The notes: generated by a model from the letters alone, not told the origin. A DNA stretch of 64,000 nt from JAVKBW01 sp964352715 (GCA_964352715.1 CAYGSU010000011.1:5996-69995); one strand, 5' to 3'; counted from the stretch's first letter, positions 52,946 through 62,308 are shown. Made by a program: numbers and translations.

Positions 52946-54319
52946 TCACCCTTTTAAGTATGCCGCCGTTTCTTCCAGCGCTTTGCCGAACACTTCAACC
53001 ACATGACGCAGCTCGTCCGGTGTAATGATGTATGGCGGACAAAACGCCACGGCATCGCCCGGCAACGGCCGCAGGATCACCCCGTGATGCTGTGCCCGTT
53101 CATACAGATACTGCGCCGCCTTTTTACCTGCTTCGAAAGGCGTGCGGGCGTCTTTGTCCTGCATCAATTGAACCGCTGCAATCAGACCCGCCCCGCGAAC
53201 TTCCCCGACCACCGGGTGATCCGCATAGGCACGCAGGCCGTCCTGCAGGATCGGTGCAAGATCGCGAACCCGCTCGATCAGCTTATCTTCCTCGTAAATC
53301 CTGATTGTTTCCAAAGCGACAGCGGCTGCAACGGGATGACCTGTATAGGTATAGCCGTGCCCGAAGGTTCCCAGCTTGCCGGAATTCGCGGCAACCGCCT
53401 TGCTGATCGTTTCGTTGATCAAAACGGCGGAAATCGGTTGATAGGCCGACGACAGCGCCTTGGCGCAGGTCAGGATATCGGGCGTCATGCCCATGGTCTG
53501 CGAGCCCCAGTAATTGCCGGTGCGCCCGAAACCGCAAATCACCTCGTCGGCAATCAGCAGAACGTCATGCTTCTTCAGGACCGCCTGAACCTTTTCGTAA
53601 TAGGTTGCGGGCGGTACGATAACCCCGCCGGCGCCCATGATCGGTTCTGCGATGAAGGCGGCGACTGTTTCCGGCCCTTCCGCCTCGATCTGCTTGTCCA
53701 GATTATCGGCCATGCGGGAAGCGAATTCCTCTTCGCTCTCACCGGCTTCCGCCCCCATGTAGTAGTGCGGGCAATCGGTATGCAGGATATTCGCGATCGG
53801 CATGTCGAAGTCACCATGCGCGTAGGGCAGACCGGTCATGCTGCCGGCGGCGACGGTCACGCCGTGATACCCTTTCAGTCGCGCGATGATTTTCTTCTTT
53901 TCCGGCCGGCCGATGGCATTGTTGTAATACCATACGAGCTTGACGACCGTGTCGTTCGCTTCCGACCCGGAATTGCAGAAGAACGCTTTCGACATCGGTA
54001 CCGGCGAAATCGAAATCAGCTTTTCGGCCAGGTCGATCGCCGGGTTCGTGCTTTTGTGCGCGAACAGATGGGCATAGGGAAGTTCGCGCATCTGCTTCGT
54101 CGCCGCCTCGATAAGGCGTTCCTCACCATAGCCCAGCGCCGTGCACCACAAACCGGCCATGCCTTCGATATAGGCCTTGCCTTCATCGTCATAGACATAC
54201 ACGCCCTTGGCGCGTTGCAGAATCATCGGGCCGACGGTCTGATGCACCTCCAGATTGGTGTAAGGATGCATCAAAAACGCTTTGTCGCGCGCAGCCGGTG
54301 AATTGGCCAGATCAACCAT
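52946..54319 (-). CDS. Class III PLP aminotransferase (omega-amino acid/amine:pyruvate type)
   Basis: A 457-residue class III aminotransferase. GSEANDTVVKLVWYYNNA binds the PLP phosphate, DEVICGFGRTG carries the conserved Asp, and the Schiff-base lysine is in TCAKALSSAYQPISAV. Length and motifs match putrescine/beta-alanine/omega-amino acid:pyruvate transaminases (SpuC type). It is directly upstream of hemA (3-base gap) and near the Pot-type importer, so it may use the imported amine or feed amino groups to pyruvate. The exact substrate is inferred. Confidence 0.88.
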   Translation of the reverse strand: MVDLANSPAARDKAFLMHPYTNLEVHQTVGPMILQRAKGVYVYDDEGKAYIEGMAGLWCTALGYGEERLIEAATKQMRELPYAHLFAHKSTNPAIDLAEKLISISPVPMSKAFFCNSGSEANDTVVKLVWYYNNAIGRPEKKKIIARLKGYHGVTVAAGSMTGLPYAHGDFDMPIANILHTDCPHYYMGAEAGESEEEFASRMADNLDKQIEAEGPETVAAFIAEPIMGAGGVIVPPATYYEKVQAVLKKHDVLLIADEVICGFGRTGNYWGSQTMGMTPDILTCAKALSSAYQPISAVLINETISKAVAANSGKLGTFGHGYTYTGHPVAAAVALETIRIYEEDKLIERVRDLAPILQDGLRAYADHPVVGEVRGAGLIAAVQLMQDKDARTPFEAGKKAAQYLYERAQHHGVILRPLPGDAVAFCPPYIITPDELRHVVEVFGKALEETAAYLKG

Positions 54320-54431
54320 TCTCGTAACCCCGTAGATGTATCAGTCCGACTTCCGGACCCGAAATTGTGAAAGAGCGTCGCAGCCTAATCCGTTACGCTC
54401 GTTGCGCAAGCATTCTTTAGACAAATTCTCT

Positions 54432-54947
54432 CTATTGCGCGCCATCCCGACCGGTATCGGAATATGCAAGATTTGCAAGCGTTTCGCCGTCAATCCGATG
54501 CACCAGCCTGCTGACCTGATAGCCATCGGGCGCAAGCACCTCGAAGAAGGTTCTGGCGTCAAAATCCAGTCGGTTTACATGCCAGTCCAGGCTTGCCCAG
54601 CCTCTGCGATCGGCTTCCCGAAGCACGGCCCGCATCAGCGCCGTCCCCACGCCCCGACGTCGGCTGCCCGGCAGCACGAAAACATCCCGCAGAAATCCGC
54701 CGGGTTTCAGATAGGCCGGCTCAAAAACCTCGCCGAAGACCGCAAACCCGGCGCAGGCCTCGCCGTCCATCGCAATGAGAACAACACAACTGTCGCCGGA
54801 CGCTTTGATCGCCGCCGCCAGCGACGCTTCAAGGCCTTCGCCGACAAAGGGCGGTTCCACGCCCCATTCCGCATACATGGCCCGGAACATCGGGGCGAGT
54901 TGGAACGCTTCGTCGCACCCGGCGAGCCGTACGGTGATCGACGTCAT
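54432..54947 (-). CDS. GNAT-family N-acetyltransferase
   Basis: A 171-residue GNAT. The acetyl-CoA loop is visible as LPGSRRRGVGTALMRAVLRE (R/Q-x2-G-x-G/A), preceded by a strand pair (DGEACAGFAVFGEVF). Start 54947 (MTSITVRLAG) is used; a TTG at 54968 is possible. The acceptor is unknown. It follows the S41 protease gene on the same strand after a 30-base gap. Confidence 0.82.
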   Translation of the reverse strand: MTSITVRLAGCDEAFQLAPMFRAMYAEWGVEPPFVGEGLEASLAAAIKASGDSCVVLIAMDGEACAGFAVFGEVFEPAYLKPGGFLRDVFVLPGSRRRGVGTALMRAVLREADRRGWASLDWHVNRLDFDARTFFEVLAPDGYQVSRLVHRIDGETLANLAYSDTGRDGAQ

Positions 54948-54977
54948 GTCCGGAGCCGTTGCTTGCAACAGGCCATC

Positions 54978-56366
54978 CTATTTCTTGGTCGTTCCAGCAC
55001 CCCAGACAACCGACGGCCCGCCGGACAGTTCGACAGCCAGTTTCATGGCCCGTTCCAGCTGCTCGTCTGCTTCGGTTTCTTCATCGTCCGCGATTTCGAT
55101 ATCCGGCAGAATGCCGCCATCGACCGTGCGACCGCTCGGCGTGAAATAGCGCGCCGTCGTCAACTTCACCCCGCGCCCGCTGTCGATCGGATAGATCGTC
55201 TGCACCGAGCCTTTTCCGAAACTTGTCTCGCCGATAAGGATCGCGCGTTTCAGGTCTTGCAAGGCGCCGGCAACGATTTCAGAGGCCGAGGCGCTACCAT
55301 GGTTGATCAGCACCAGAAGCGGACGGTCACCTGTGAGATCGGACCCGCCGGCGAAGAACGGCTGGTCGATGTAGCGCCCCTTTGTTGAAACCACCAGGCC
55401 GCCTTCGAGAAAGGCGTCGGCGACAACAACCGACTGATCGAGCAGACCACCCGGATTGTTGCGCAAGTCGAGAACGAACGCATTGACCGCCCCGCCGCTG
55501 CTGTTCAGCAGGGTCGAAATCGCCTCTTCGACCTTTTCGCCCGTATTCTTGTTGAACTGCGTGATGCGGATATAGCCGATGTCGCCTTCCAGCTTGCTGA
55601 CGACCGATGGCACCTGAACCACGGCGCGGGTCACCGTCACGTCAAAATCTTCAACATCCTTGCGGCGAATGGTAATCGTCACCTCGGTACCAGCCGGGCC
55701 GCGCAGCAGTTCAATCGCTTCGCGTTCGGATAGCGGCGCGAGATCGACACCGTCGGCACGGGTGATGACATCCCCGGCTTTCAGGCCCGCACGCATGGCC
55801 GGCGTGCCATCGATGGGTGAAATGATTTTCAGGTCGCCGTCGCGCTTGGTGACGCGAATCCCGAGCCCGGCAAACTTTCCGCGGGTGATTTCCTGCCAGT
55901 CGCGGTAATCGGTTCGATCCAGAAACACGCTATAGGAATCGAGAGATTGAAGCATGCCTTGCGCCGCCGCCACCAGAAGCTCCTGGTCGGTAGCGCCTGT
56001 CGGGTCCGGAAAGGATTGCTTGATCCCTTCGCTGGCCGCCAGCAGAAGCTGGGAATTGTCGACCGGCGTCACATAACTCTGTTTGATCCGGTCGAAAATC
56101 CGGCTGAACAGGCGGACATCGGCGGCGGAAAGCGATTCCGGCGCACCGCTTGCGCTGCGAATATCGGTGATTTCGCTGGCGATCTGGTTTGCTGCGACCT
56201 GCGACCCCGGATCCGGCGAATTGCCAATGGCGCAGCCGACGAGCACGCCGACGGCAACCAGCAACGCGCCTATCGCCCGGGCCGATGCCGGCAAAACGGA
56301 GCGTTTTTCAGGTTCAGGGGTCGCCGTTTCCGGGCGGCGGAACGCAGCGTCGATCCAGAAGTCCAT
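54978..56366 (-). CDS. S41-family C-terminal processing peptidase (CtpA/Prc-like), probable lipoprotein or membrane-anchored
   Basis: A 462-residue serine protease. An N-terminal hydrophobic segment IGALLVAVGVLVGCAIG has a lipobox-like LVGC. A PDZ domain lies at about residues 165-250 (GLGIRVTKRDGDLKIISPID, then RAGLKAGDVITRADG). The peptidase domain has the nucleophile Ser in NHGSASASEIVAGAL and the catalytic Lys in IGETSFGKGSVQTIYP. The start with AAGG at good spacing is ATG 56366; GTG and ATG codons just upstream are alternatives. It trims or degrades envelope proteins. Confidence 0.9.
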   Translation of the reverse strand: MDFWIDAAFRRPETATPEPEKRSVLPASARAIGALLVAVGVLVGCAIGNSPDPGSQVAANQIASEITDIRSASGAPESLSAADVRLFSRIFDRIKQSYVTPVDNSQLLLAASEGIKQSFPDPTGATDQELLVAAAQGMLQSLDSYSVFLDRTDYRDWQEITRGKFAGLGIRVTKRDGDLKIISPIDGTPAMRAGLKAGDVITRADGVDLAPLSEREAIELLRGPAGTEVTITIRRKDVEDFDVTVTRAVVQVPSVVSKLEGDIGYIRITQFNKNTGEKVEEAISTLLNSSGGAVNAFVLDLRNNPGGLLDQSVVVADAFLEGGLVVSTKGRYIDQPFFAGGSDLTGDRPLLVLINHGSASASEIVAGALQDLKRAILIGETSFGKGSVQTIYPIDSGRGVKLTTARYFTPSGRTVDGGILPDIEIADDEETEADEQLERAMKLAVELSGGPSVVWGAGTTKK

Positions 56367-56534
56367 CATCACCTTCGCCGGCCACCTGGGCCTAGAGATA
56401 ATTGTTCAGTCCAAAAGATATGCCAGATCGGGCATTTGGCCAATACCGGTAACGCGGGAAGAAACAACGGCTTCTTTTGCAGGAGTTTTACACTTAGCCT
56501 AGGGTTATACCGCACTATTCAGAAAGAGTTGTCC

Positions 56535-56747
56535 GTGCGTCTGGTCGTTATCTTTGTCAGTGTGATGGCGGTGATCATCATCGCCCTGTTGTTCTCGTAC
56601 AACTGGGTTATGCAAATCGGCCATGAACGGCGATGCGCCCGCCTTTTTGACGCACCGGCAGAGATTGAAGAATGCGTCGACTATCGTCGGCGCGGCATGC
56701 TTCTGGAGAACATGAAACAAAACGAACAGAACCGGTCAACCGACTGA
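56535..56747 (+). CDS. Small single-pass membrane protein
   Basis: A 70-residue protein from GTG 56535 with AGAAAGAG 7-14 bases before it. Residues 2-23 form one TM helix (RLVVIFVSVMAVIIIALLF). The rest is soluble, with two Cys (RRCARLF and EECVDY) and a Lys/Gln/Asn-rich tail. It is embedded at the end of a longer open frame that runs antisense through the protease gene. No homologue recalled. A bidirectional hairpin follows at 56770-56793. Confidence 0.55.
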   Translation: MRLVVIFVSVMAVIIIALLFSYNWVMQIGHERRCARLFDAPAEIEECVDYRRRGMLLENMKQNEQNRSTD

Positions 56748-56769
56748 ATACCAGGTCCTTAAAGGAAAA

Positions 56770-56793
56770 AACCCTCCGGTTTCCCGGAGGGTT
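56770..56793. terminator. Strong bidirectional terminator beside tRNA-Val
   Basis: Arms AACCCTCCGG (56770-56779) and CCGGAGGGTT (56784-56793), perfect 10-bp stem with a TTTC loop, flanked by A-run on the left and T-run on the right. On the minus strand it ends the tRNA transcript with six T; on the plus strand it can end the small protein mRNA. Confidence 0.88.
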
Positions 56794-56797
56794 TTCA

Positions 56798-56872
56798 TGG
56801 TGGGCACGACTGGGATTGAACCAGTGACCCCCTCGATGTCAACGAGGTGCTCTCCCGCTGAGCTACGCGCCC
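56798..56872 (-). tRNA. tRNA-Val (GAC)
   Basis: Minus-strand tRNA of 75 bases, from GGGCGCGTAGCTCAG at the 5' end to a genome-encoded CCA. The D arm is GTAGCTCAGCGGGAGAGC and the T arm carries the GGTTCAATCCC loop. The anticodon stem-loop CCTCG-TTGACAT-CGAGG gives anticodon GAC, reading GUC (valine). Acceptor GGGCGCG pairs with CGTGCCC, including one G-U pair. Confidence 0.95.
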
Positions 56873-57018
56873 TGTGCCGTTCCGATGTTGAACGGTGGCG
56901 CGATGTAGCACCCCAGACACCGGGTTTCAAGCCTTCGCGCACCGGCAAATCGCATTCTGCTGGCGCGATACTGGCACCCTTCTTGCTTCTGGTTTATCCG
57001 AGAGAGATGGAGACGACG

Positions 57019-57840
57019 ATGTACGACAAGCATAACCCTTCGGGGTTCCTGCGCCATGCGCTGTTATACTTGGCTTTCGCGGCGATTGTGGCGACAAATT
57101 CACCTTCTCTGGCGGCTGGCAATATCGCCATGTCACCGCCGGAAGGGGATGCAGGGTCGTGCCTTGCCGCCATCAAGGTGGCAGAATCTTCCCGCCGGCT
57201 TCCCAGACACCTTCTTCACGCCATCGCCCTTGCTGAATCCGGCCTGTGGCGCGAACAGTTGCGGACCCAGGTTCCATGGCCCTGGACAGTGACGGTGAGT
57301 GGCGAAGGCCACTATTTCAATTCGCCGCACCATGCTGCCGATTACGTTCGCGGCCTGCTGCGAGACGGCGTCACCAATATCGATGTCGGCTGCATGCAGA
57401 TAAACCTGCGGTATCACGGCCTTGCCTTCGATTCGATCGAAGAAGCCCTTTCGCCGGTCAACAACGTCGCCTACGCCGTCAGCTTTCTTGAGGATCTCAA
57501 GCATAGCAGGGGATCCTGGGGCAAAGCCGTCCGATATTATCATTCGGGAAACTGGCGACGCGGCAGCCTGTACAAGGTCAAGGTTCAGGAAATCTGGACC
57601 GTCCTGAAGCAGACCGAAGCCACCATCGCCGCCGCCCGGGAATCCGTGGAACAGGCCCCATCGGTTCAGCAGCAGCCTGACCCGCCGGTCGTTGCGGCCG
57701 ACGATGTGTCGGGTGGTAAAACATTCGACCACCTGAAACTCGCCTCATGGCCACCGCGCAGCTACAACGCCCAGAAGCGGGCCGAGACCGCTGCCTGGAC
57801 CCACGCCATGAAACCCGCCTACAGTGTTGAAAACCCCTGA
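57019..57840 (+). CDS. Lytic transglycosylase-type (SLT) exported protein
   Basis: A 273-residue protein with an N-terminal signal segment (LLYLAFAAIVATNSPSLAAG) and an SLT lysozyme-like domain: the catalytic Glu in LHAIALAESGLWR and the motif GCMQINLRYH. A low-complexity Gln/Pro/Val linker (about residues 195-225) and a short C-terminal tail follow. It should cleave the glycan of peptidoglycan or serve secretion machinery. I start at ATG 57019, with GGAG 7-10 bases before it; the frame upstream translates the antisense of the tRNA and is not coding. No secretion operon is adjacent. Confidence 0.78.
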   Translation: MYDKHNPSGFLRHALLYLAFAAIVATNSPSLAAGNIAMSPPEGDAGSCLAAIKVAESSRRLPRHLLHAIALAESGLWREQLRTQVPWPWTVTVSGEGHYFNSPHHAADYVRGLLRDGVTNIDVGCMQINLRYHGLAFDSIEEALSPVNNVAYAVSFLEDLKHSRGSWGKAVRYYHSGNWRRGSLYKVKVQEIWTVLKQTEATIAAARESVEQAPSVQQQPDPPVVAADDVSGGKTFDHLKLASWPPRSYNAQKRAETAAWTHAMKPAYSVENP

Positions 57841-57877
57841 CCCTTAAGGGCTGCATTGTTTTCGCGCATGCGTTAGG

Positions 57878-60091
57878 TTGAACAGTGTTCAGGCCCCTAT
57901 TTCGGGCACATTACGGGTCAAACAGGTGATTCTGACCGGTCGGTATCTTTTTCTGGTAGTCGCAGTCGCTGCGGCAGTGTTCTTGGTCGCGGTGCTCGTG
58001 CCGTCGATCAGCCTGTACCTGCTGTTGGCGACGTTGGCATGCGTTGTCGGTCTGGCTTGTTTCTCAGCGCGTTTCGCCGGCCTGCAAAAAGCCGAAGGCG
58101 ATACGCCCCCGGCAAGCGTGATCACCCGGCCCGACAGCGATGCGGTAAAAAGCGAAGTTTTGGCCCTGCAGGAACAGCTTGATCGCATGAGCGATTTCGC
58201 CAGTATCGGATCGCACTGGTACTGGGAAACCGATGCCGATCTTGTCTTCACCCACGTTTCAGGGTCGTTCACGACCTATACAGGCATACCGTCCAGCCAG
58301 CTGACAGGCCAGTCGCTGCAGGGGGTTTTGCTGTTCCCGCGCAGCCAGGAACAAAAACAGCTAAGCGACCGGATCGCCAGCAACAAACCGTTCCGCGATA
58401 TTCACTGCACCATCGCCCTGCCGGACAATGAACGCCGGTTTTTATCAATCTCAGGCCTTCCCGTTTACGATACCACCGGGCGGCTAACGGGTTATCGGGG
58501 CACCGGCCGCGACGTCACCGAGGAGATTGCCGCAGAGGACCGGGCATCGCTGGCCCGCCGCAGACTGGCAGATGCGCTGAATGCGATGGATTCCGTTCTG
58601 ATGCTGTTTGACGCCGACGAAACGCTGATCGTCGCCAATGCCAAGATGCGGACGATTTTCGCGCCGGTTGCCTCGCAATTGCATCTTGGCGCGAAATTGC
58701 CCGATGTCGTCGCCGCCATCGCCCAGTCCGGGCTGATTGCCAGCGAGACGGAAGACCGGCAGGTCTGGGCGCGTGAAGAACTGGAAAGACTGCGACGTGG
58801 CAAGGGCGAACGCCTTTTGCGGCGGATTGGCGATGGCTGGTTTCAGAACCGGCTGCACCGCACCGGAGAGGGTGGCCTGCTGATTATCGAAACCGACCTT
58901 ACGGCACTGATAGAACGGGACCTGAAGTTGCAGACCCAGACAAAACTTCTCGATTCCGCGTTCAACAGCATGGCGCAGGGGCTGGCTGCATTCGATGCGG
59001 ACCTGAATTTGACAACGTGCAACCGCCAGTTTGCAGACATGTTCGGGTTTCCGGACGAAATAGTGCAGCCCGGTGCGTCGATCGACACGATGCTGCGCTA
59101 TCTTGTCGACCAGGACATCATCGACTTCAAAGACAAAAGCGAGGACGTTCTGTTCGCAGAAACGCGGGAGCTTTACAGCAACCAGACCCGCGGCGAGACA
59201 ATCATTCAGCTCAAGGACGGCCGGTCACTGGAATTTCTGCGTCAACCGGTCGACGGCGGCGGCGTCGTCGCAACCTATCTGGATGTAACCAGCCGGATGG
59301 AAACAGAAGAAGAGTTACACCGGGCGATGGAGGCTGCGGAATCGGCCAACAAGGCCAAAACGAACTTCCTGGCGAATATGAGCCACGAGTTGCGCACGCC
59401 ACTGAATTCGATCATCGGTTTTGCTGAAGTCATTCACGACGAACTTTACGGAAAACTGGAAATAGAAAACTACAAAACCTTTGCAATGGATATTCGCGAC
59501 AGCGGGCGCCATCTGCTGGGCATCATCAACGACATTCTGGAGCTTGCGAAACGGGAAACAGGACAGCGTGATCTGGTTCCCGAACGCGTCGAACTGGAAC
59601 AATCGGTCGCTGCGGCGGTGCGGCTCGTGCGGCACAAGGCCGAGCAATCCGGTCTGACCATCGACAACAGGATCGACGCCTCTGTTCCGAACATCGTCAG
59701 CGAGGACAAGCTGGTCCGACAGATGGTGATCAACCTGCTGTCGAACGCCATCAAGTTCACCCCGAAAGACGGACACATTTCGGTCTATTCGGAAAAGCTG
59801 GCCGATGGCGGGCTTCAGATCGTCGTCGAAGACACCGGTATCGGCATGGCGACGAAGGATATTCCCGTCGCGCTTGAACCTTTCGCCCAGGTCGATTCCG
59901 ACCTGTCGCGGAAATTCGAAGGCACCGGTCTCGGTCTGCCGCTGGTTAACAGCATCATGAAAATGCATGGCGGCGTGCTGGAGCTTGAAAGCGAGCCCGG
60001 CACCGGCACAAAGGCGAAGCTCAAGTTTCCGGGTTCAGCCGTGGTTCACGAACCGGCGCCCGAAAAAACCGCCTCCACCGTCAAGACCTGA
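57878..60091 (+). CDS. Membrane-bound PAS-containing sensor histidine kinase
   Basis: A 737-residue kinase. Two adjacent TM helices lie at about residues 24-65, followed by three PAS-type sensor segments (about 105-215, 230-345, 350-450). A PAS signature is in GYRGTGRDVTEEI and again in YLDVTSRMETEEE. The HisKA phospho-acceptor is in NMSHELRTPLNSIIGF, His near residue 503. The HATPase_c domain shows NAIKFTPKDG (N box), DTGIGMATKD (G1) and GTGLGLPLVNSI (G2). No receiver domain and no response regulator gene is adjacent. The start is uncertain; TTG 57878 is shown. Confidence 0.88.
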   Translation: MNSVQAPISGTLRVKQVILTGRYLFLVVAVAAAVFLVAVLVPSISLYLLLATLACVVGLACFSARFAGLQKAEGDTPPASVITRPDSDAVKSEVLALQEQLDRMSDFASIGSHWYWETDADLVFTHVSGSFTTYTGIPSSQLTGQSLQGVLLFPRSQEQKQLSDRIASNKPFRDIHCTIALPDNERRFLSISGLPVYDTTGRLTGYRGTGRDVTEEIAAEDRASLARRRLADALNAMDSVLMLFDADETLIVANAKMRTIFAPVASQLHLGAKLPDVVAAIAQSGLIASETEDRQVWAREELERLRRGKGERLLRRIGDGWFQNRLHRTGEGGLLIIETDLTALIERDLKLQTQTKLLDSAFNSMAQGLAAFDADLNLTTCNRQFADMFGFPDEIVQPGASIDTMLRYLVDQDIIDFKDKSEDVLFAETRELYSNQTRGETIIQLKDGRSLEFLRQPVDGGGVVATYLDVTSRMETEEELHRAMEAAESANKAKTNFLANMSHELRTPLNSIIGFAEVIHDELYGKLEIENYKTFAMDIRDSGRHLLGIINDILELAKRETGQRDLVPERVELEQSVAAAVRLVRHKAEQSGLTIDNRIDASVPNIVSEDKLVRQMVINLLSNAIKFTPKDGHISVYSEKLADGGLQIVVEDTGIGMATKDIPVALEPFAQVDSDLSRKFEGTGLGLPLVNSIMKMHGGVLELESEPGTGTKAKLKFPGSAVVHEPAPEKTASTVKT

Positions 60092-60104
60092 GCCGCCGAG
60101 CAGC

Positions 60105-61085
60105 TTATCCCCACAGGGCAGGGGTCGGTGGCTGCAACGTGCTACCGACAAATTCGAGGCCATCAACCCGGTCTTTCGCCAGCAGCAACGGTCCGTCGAG
60201 ATCGACAAACGCCGCGCCCTGCCCGACCAGAACAGCCGGCGCCATTGCCAGCGATGTCCCGACCATGCAGCCGATCATGATCTGCAATCCCGCCGCCTCG
60301 GCGGCCTTTCGCAATACCAGCGCCTCGGTCAGCCCGCCCGTCTTGTCGAGCTTGATGTTGATGACATCGTAACGGCCGATCAGCGCGTCGAGTTCCGCTG
60401 AAGTGTGTGCTGATTCATCGGCACAGAGCGGCACCGGGTGCGAAACATCGGCCAGCATCCGGTCATCTGCTGCGGGCAGCGGCTGCTCGATCATCTTGAC
60501 GCCGTGCTTCGCAAGATCGGTCGAAAACGGTTCCACCATCTCAACCGACCAGCCTTCGTTCGCATCGACGATCAGATCGGTATTCGGCGCGGCTTCGCGC
60601 ACCGCGGCGACCCGTTCCAGATCGCCCTCGCCGGTCAGTTTCAGCTTCATCAGCGGCCGCGTCGCGTTGCGGGATGCCGCCGCCGCCATTTTCTCCGGCG
60701 TGTCGAGGCTGAGTGTGAAGGCCGTCACCAGAGGTCCGGGCTTCGCTAGCCCCGCCAGTTCCCAGACCGGCGCGCCACTGCGCTTGGCGTCGAGGTCCCA
60801 GAAAGCGCAATCCAGCGCGTTGCGGGCAGCGCCCGGTTTCAGCAGAGACTGGATCTGCTGCCGGGTCACATCGCCGGACAGTGCGCTGCGCACCCCTTCC
60901 AGCGACGCGATGACTCCATCAACGGTTTCGCCATACCGGGCATAAGGCACGCATTCGCCCCGGCCGATATGAGGCCCGCCTTTCAGTTCGACGACGACGA
61001 CGTCAGCCGCCGTCTTCGAACCCCGGGAAATCGTGAAGACTTCCGCCAGTGGCCAGCTTTCGTTGGTAACGTTAAGATCAATCAT
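60105..61085 (-). CDS. dgcA: N-acetyl-D-glutamate racemase / dipeptide-epimerase family (DgcA-like)
   Basis: A 326-residue enolase-superfamily enzyme of the L-Ala-D/L-Glu epimerase type. The two general bases are the KxK motif MKLKLTGEG and the Lys of NIKLDKTGG; metal ligands are in DANEGW, EQPLP and CADES. On its own it could be a dipeptide epimerase in peptidoglycan recycling. The directly upstream gene encodes a DUF1611/DgcN protein, and this pair is known from D-glutamate catabolism, where DgcA racemises N-acetyl-D-glutamate. Confidence 0.8.
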   Translation of the reverse strand: MIDLNVTNESWPLAEVFTISRGSKTAADVVVVELKGGPHIGRGECVPYARYGETVDGVIASLEGVRSALSGDVTRQQIQSLLKPGAARNALDCAFWDLDAKRSGAPVWELAGLAKPGPLVTAFTLSLDTPEKMAAAASRNATRPLMKLKLTGEGDLERVAAVREAAPNTDLIVDANEGWSVEMVEPFSTDLAKHGVKMIEQPLPAADDRMLADVSHPVPLCADESAHTSAELDALIGRYDVINIKLDKTGGLTEALVLRKAAEAAGLQIMIGCMVGTSLAMAPAVLVGQGAAFVDLDGPLLLAKDRVDGLEFVGSTLQPPTPALWG

Positions 61086-61091
61086 CCCGCG

Positions 61092-62087
61092 TTACAGCGC
61101 ATCGACCAGTTTGCCGGCGCCAAACCGGTAGGCGTCCGTGGTCGGCAGACCGTTTTCGTCTTCAATCCGTTTCACGCAGTCGGCGGCTTCTGCGTCGGAC
61201 AGGGCGACCGTGTTGACCGAAATGCCGATCACCCGGCAATCCGGATTGGTCAGGCGACCGCATTCCTCGTTCAGCTTGATACAGTCCTTGATCGCGGGAA
61301 TCGGCGCCTGCGGCAAACCGCGCATATGGGTGCGGGTCGGTTCGTGGCACATCACCAGCGCATCCGGCTGCGCCCCATGCAAAAGCCCCAGCGACACGCC
61401 GGCGAAAGAGGCGTGGAACAACGACCCCTGTCCTTCATAGACATCCCAGTGGTCGTCGTCGTTGTCCGGTCCCAGCCATTCGGCCGCACCGGAAATGAAG
61501 TCCGCCACCACGGCATCGACGGAAACGCCTGTGCCGGCGATGAAAATACCGGTCTGGCCGGTTGCCCGGAAATCGGCCTTCATGCCGCGCGACAGCATTT
61601 CCCGCTCGATGGCCAGCGAAGAAAACATCTTGCCGATGGAACAGTCTGTGCCGACCGTCAGCAGTCGCTTGCCCGACCGCTTGGTGCCCTTGGCGACTTC
61701 GAAGGTCCGCGAAACATGGCGGACATCGAACAATTGCCGACCGTTGGCTTTCGCCGCCGCGGCGATTTCCGGCACGTCGGCCACCTTGTTGTGCAAACCG
61801 CTGGCGATATCCATGCCCAGCTCGATCGCTTCGACCAGATAGTTCTTCCAGGTTTCAGAAATCACGCCGCCCCGGTTGGCGACGCCAACAACAACCGTCT
61901 TGCACCCGGCATCGACCGCATCCTGCAGCGTCATGTCGGGCAGACCGAGGGTCGCGTTGCAGCCGTCGAGCCGAAGCTGGCCCTTGCACCAGTCAGGCCG
62001 CCACATTGCAACGCCGTTGGCGACCTTCGCCGCCAGCTGGTCCGCCGCATCGCCAAGAAACATAAGATAGGGTTGTTCAATCGCCAT
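61092..62087 (-). CDS. dgcN: D-glutamate N-acetyltransferase-like (DUF1611/DgcN)
   Basis: A 331-residue DUF1611 protein. The start at 62087 has GGGAGAG upstream and gives MAIEQPYLMFLGD; the longer frame is not supported. The N-terminal half has a small Rossmann-like part, then the P-loop-like GTDCSIGKMFSSLAIEREM of the C-terminal NTP-binding domain, and later YEGQGSLFHASFAG and SVNTVALS. DgcN acetylates D-glutamate before racemisation by DgcA. It lies six bases before dgcA. The family name rests on recall of recent D-glutamate catabolism work. Confidence 0.8.
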   Translation of the reverse strand: MAIEQPYLMFLGDAADQLAAKVANGVAMWRPDWCKGQLRLDGCNATLGLPDMTLQDAVDAGCKTVVVGVANRGGVISETWKNYLVEAIELGMDIASGLHNKVADVPEIAAAAKANGRQLFDVRHVSRTFEVAKGTKRSGKRLLTVGTDCSIGKMFSSLAIEREMLSRGMKADFRATGQTGIFIAGTGVSVDAVVADFISGAAEWLGPDNDDDHWDVYEGQGSLFHASFAGVSLGLLHGAQPDALVMCHEPTRTHMRGLPQAPIPAIKDCIKLNEECGRLTNPDCRVIGISVNTVALSDAEAADCVKRIEDENGLPTTDAYRFGAGKLVDAL

Positions 62088-62308
62088 GGAAAACTCTCCC
62101 GCCAGAAATAAGACGGCGCACAATATAGCTGCGGGACCGGCTCGCCAAGCGGTACAATGCGGAATATTCAACCTGTTTTCCGACATCCGATCGCCCTTGC
62201 GGCTGCGGTAACGGCACCCGCTACGCTGCGGCATTGTTTTCCGTTCCGCGAACGTCTTTGATACGGGAAATCCTGCCGGCACACCGGAAAACTCTCGGAG
62301 AGACGCAT

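Noticed and set aside
53003..54301. Long plus-strand open frame opposite the aminotransferase
   Set aside because: Shadow frame with composition like other antisense frames; the minus strand carries all class III aminotransferase motifs.
56797..57018. N-terminal extension of the transglycosylase starting with a Met in the tRNA
   Set aside because: The extension translates the antisense of tRNA-Val and is a well-known false start; the true signal peptide begins after ATG 57019.
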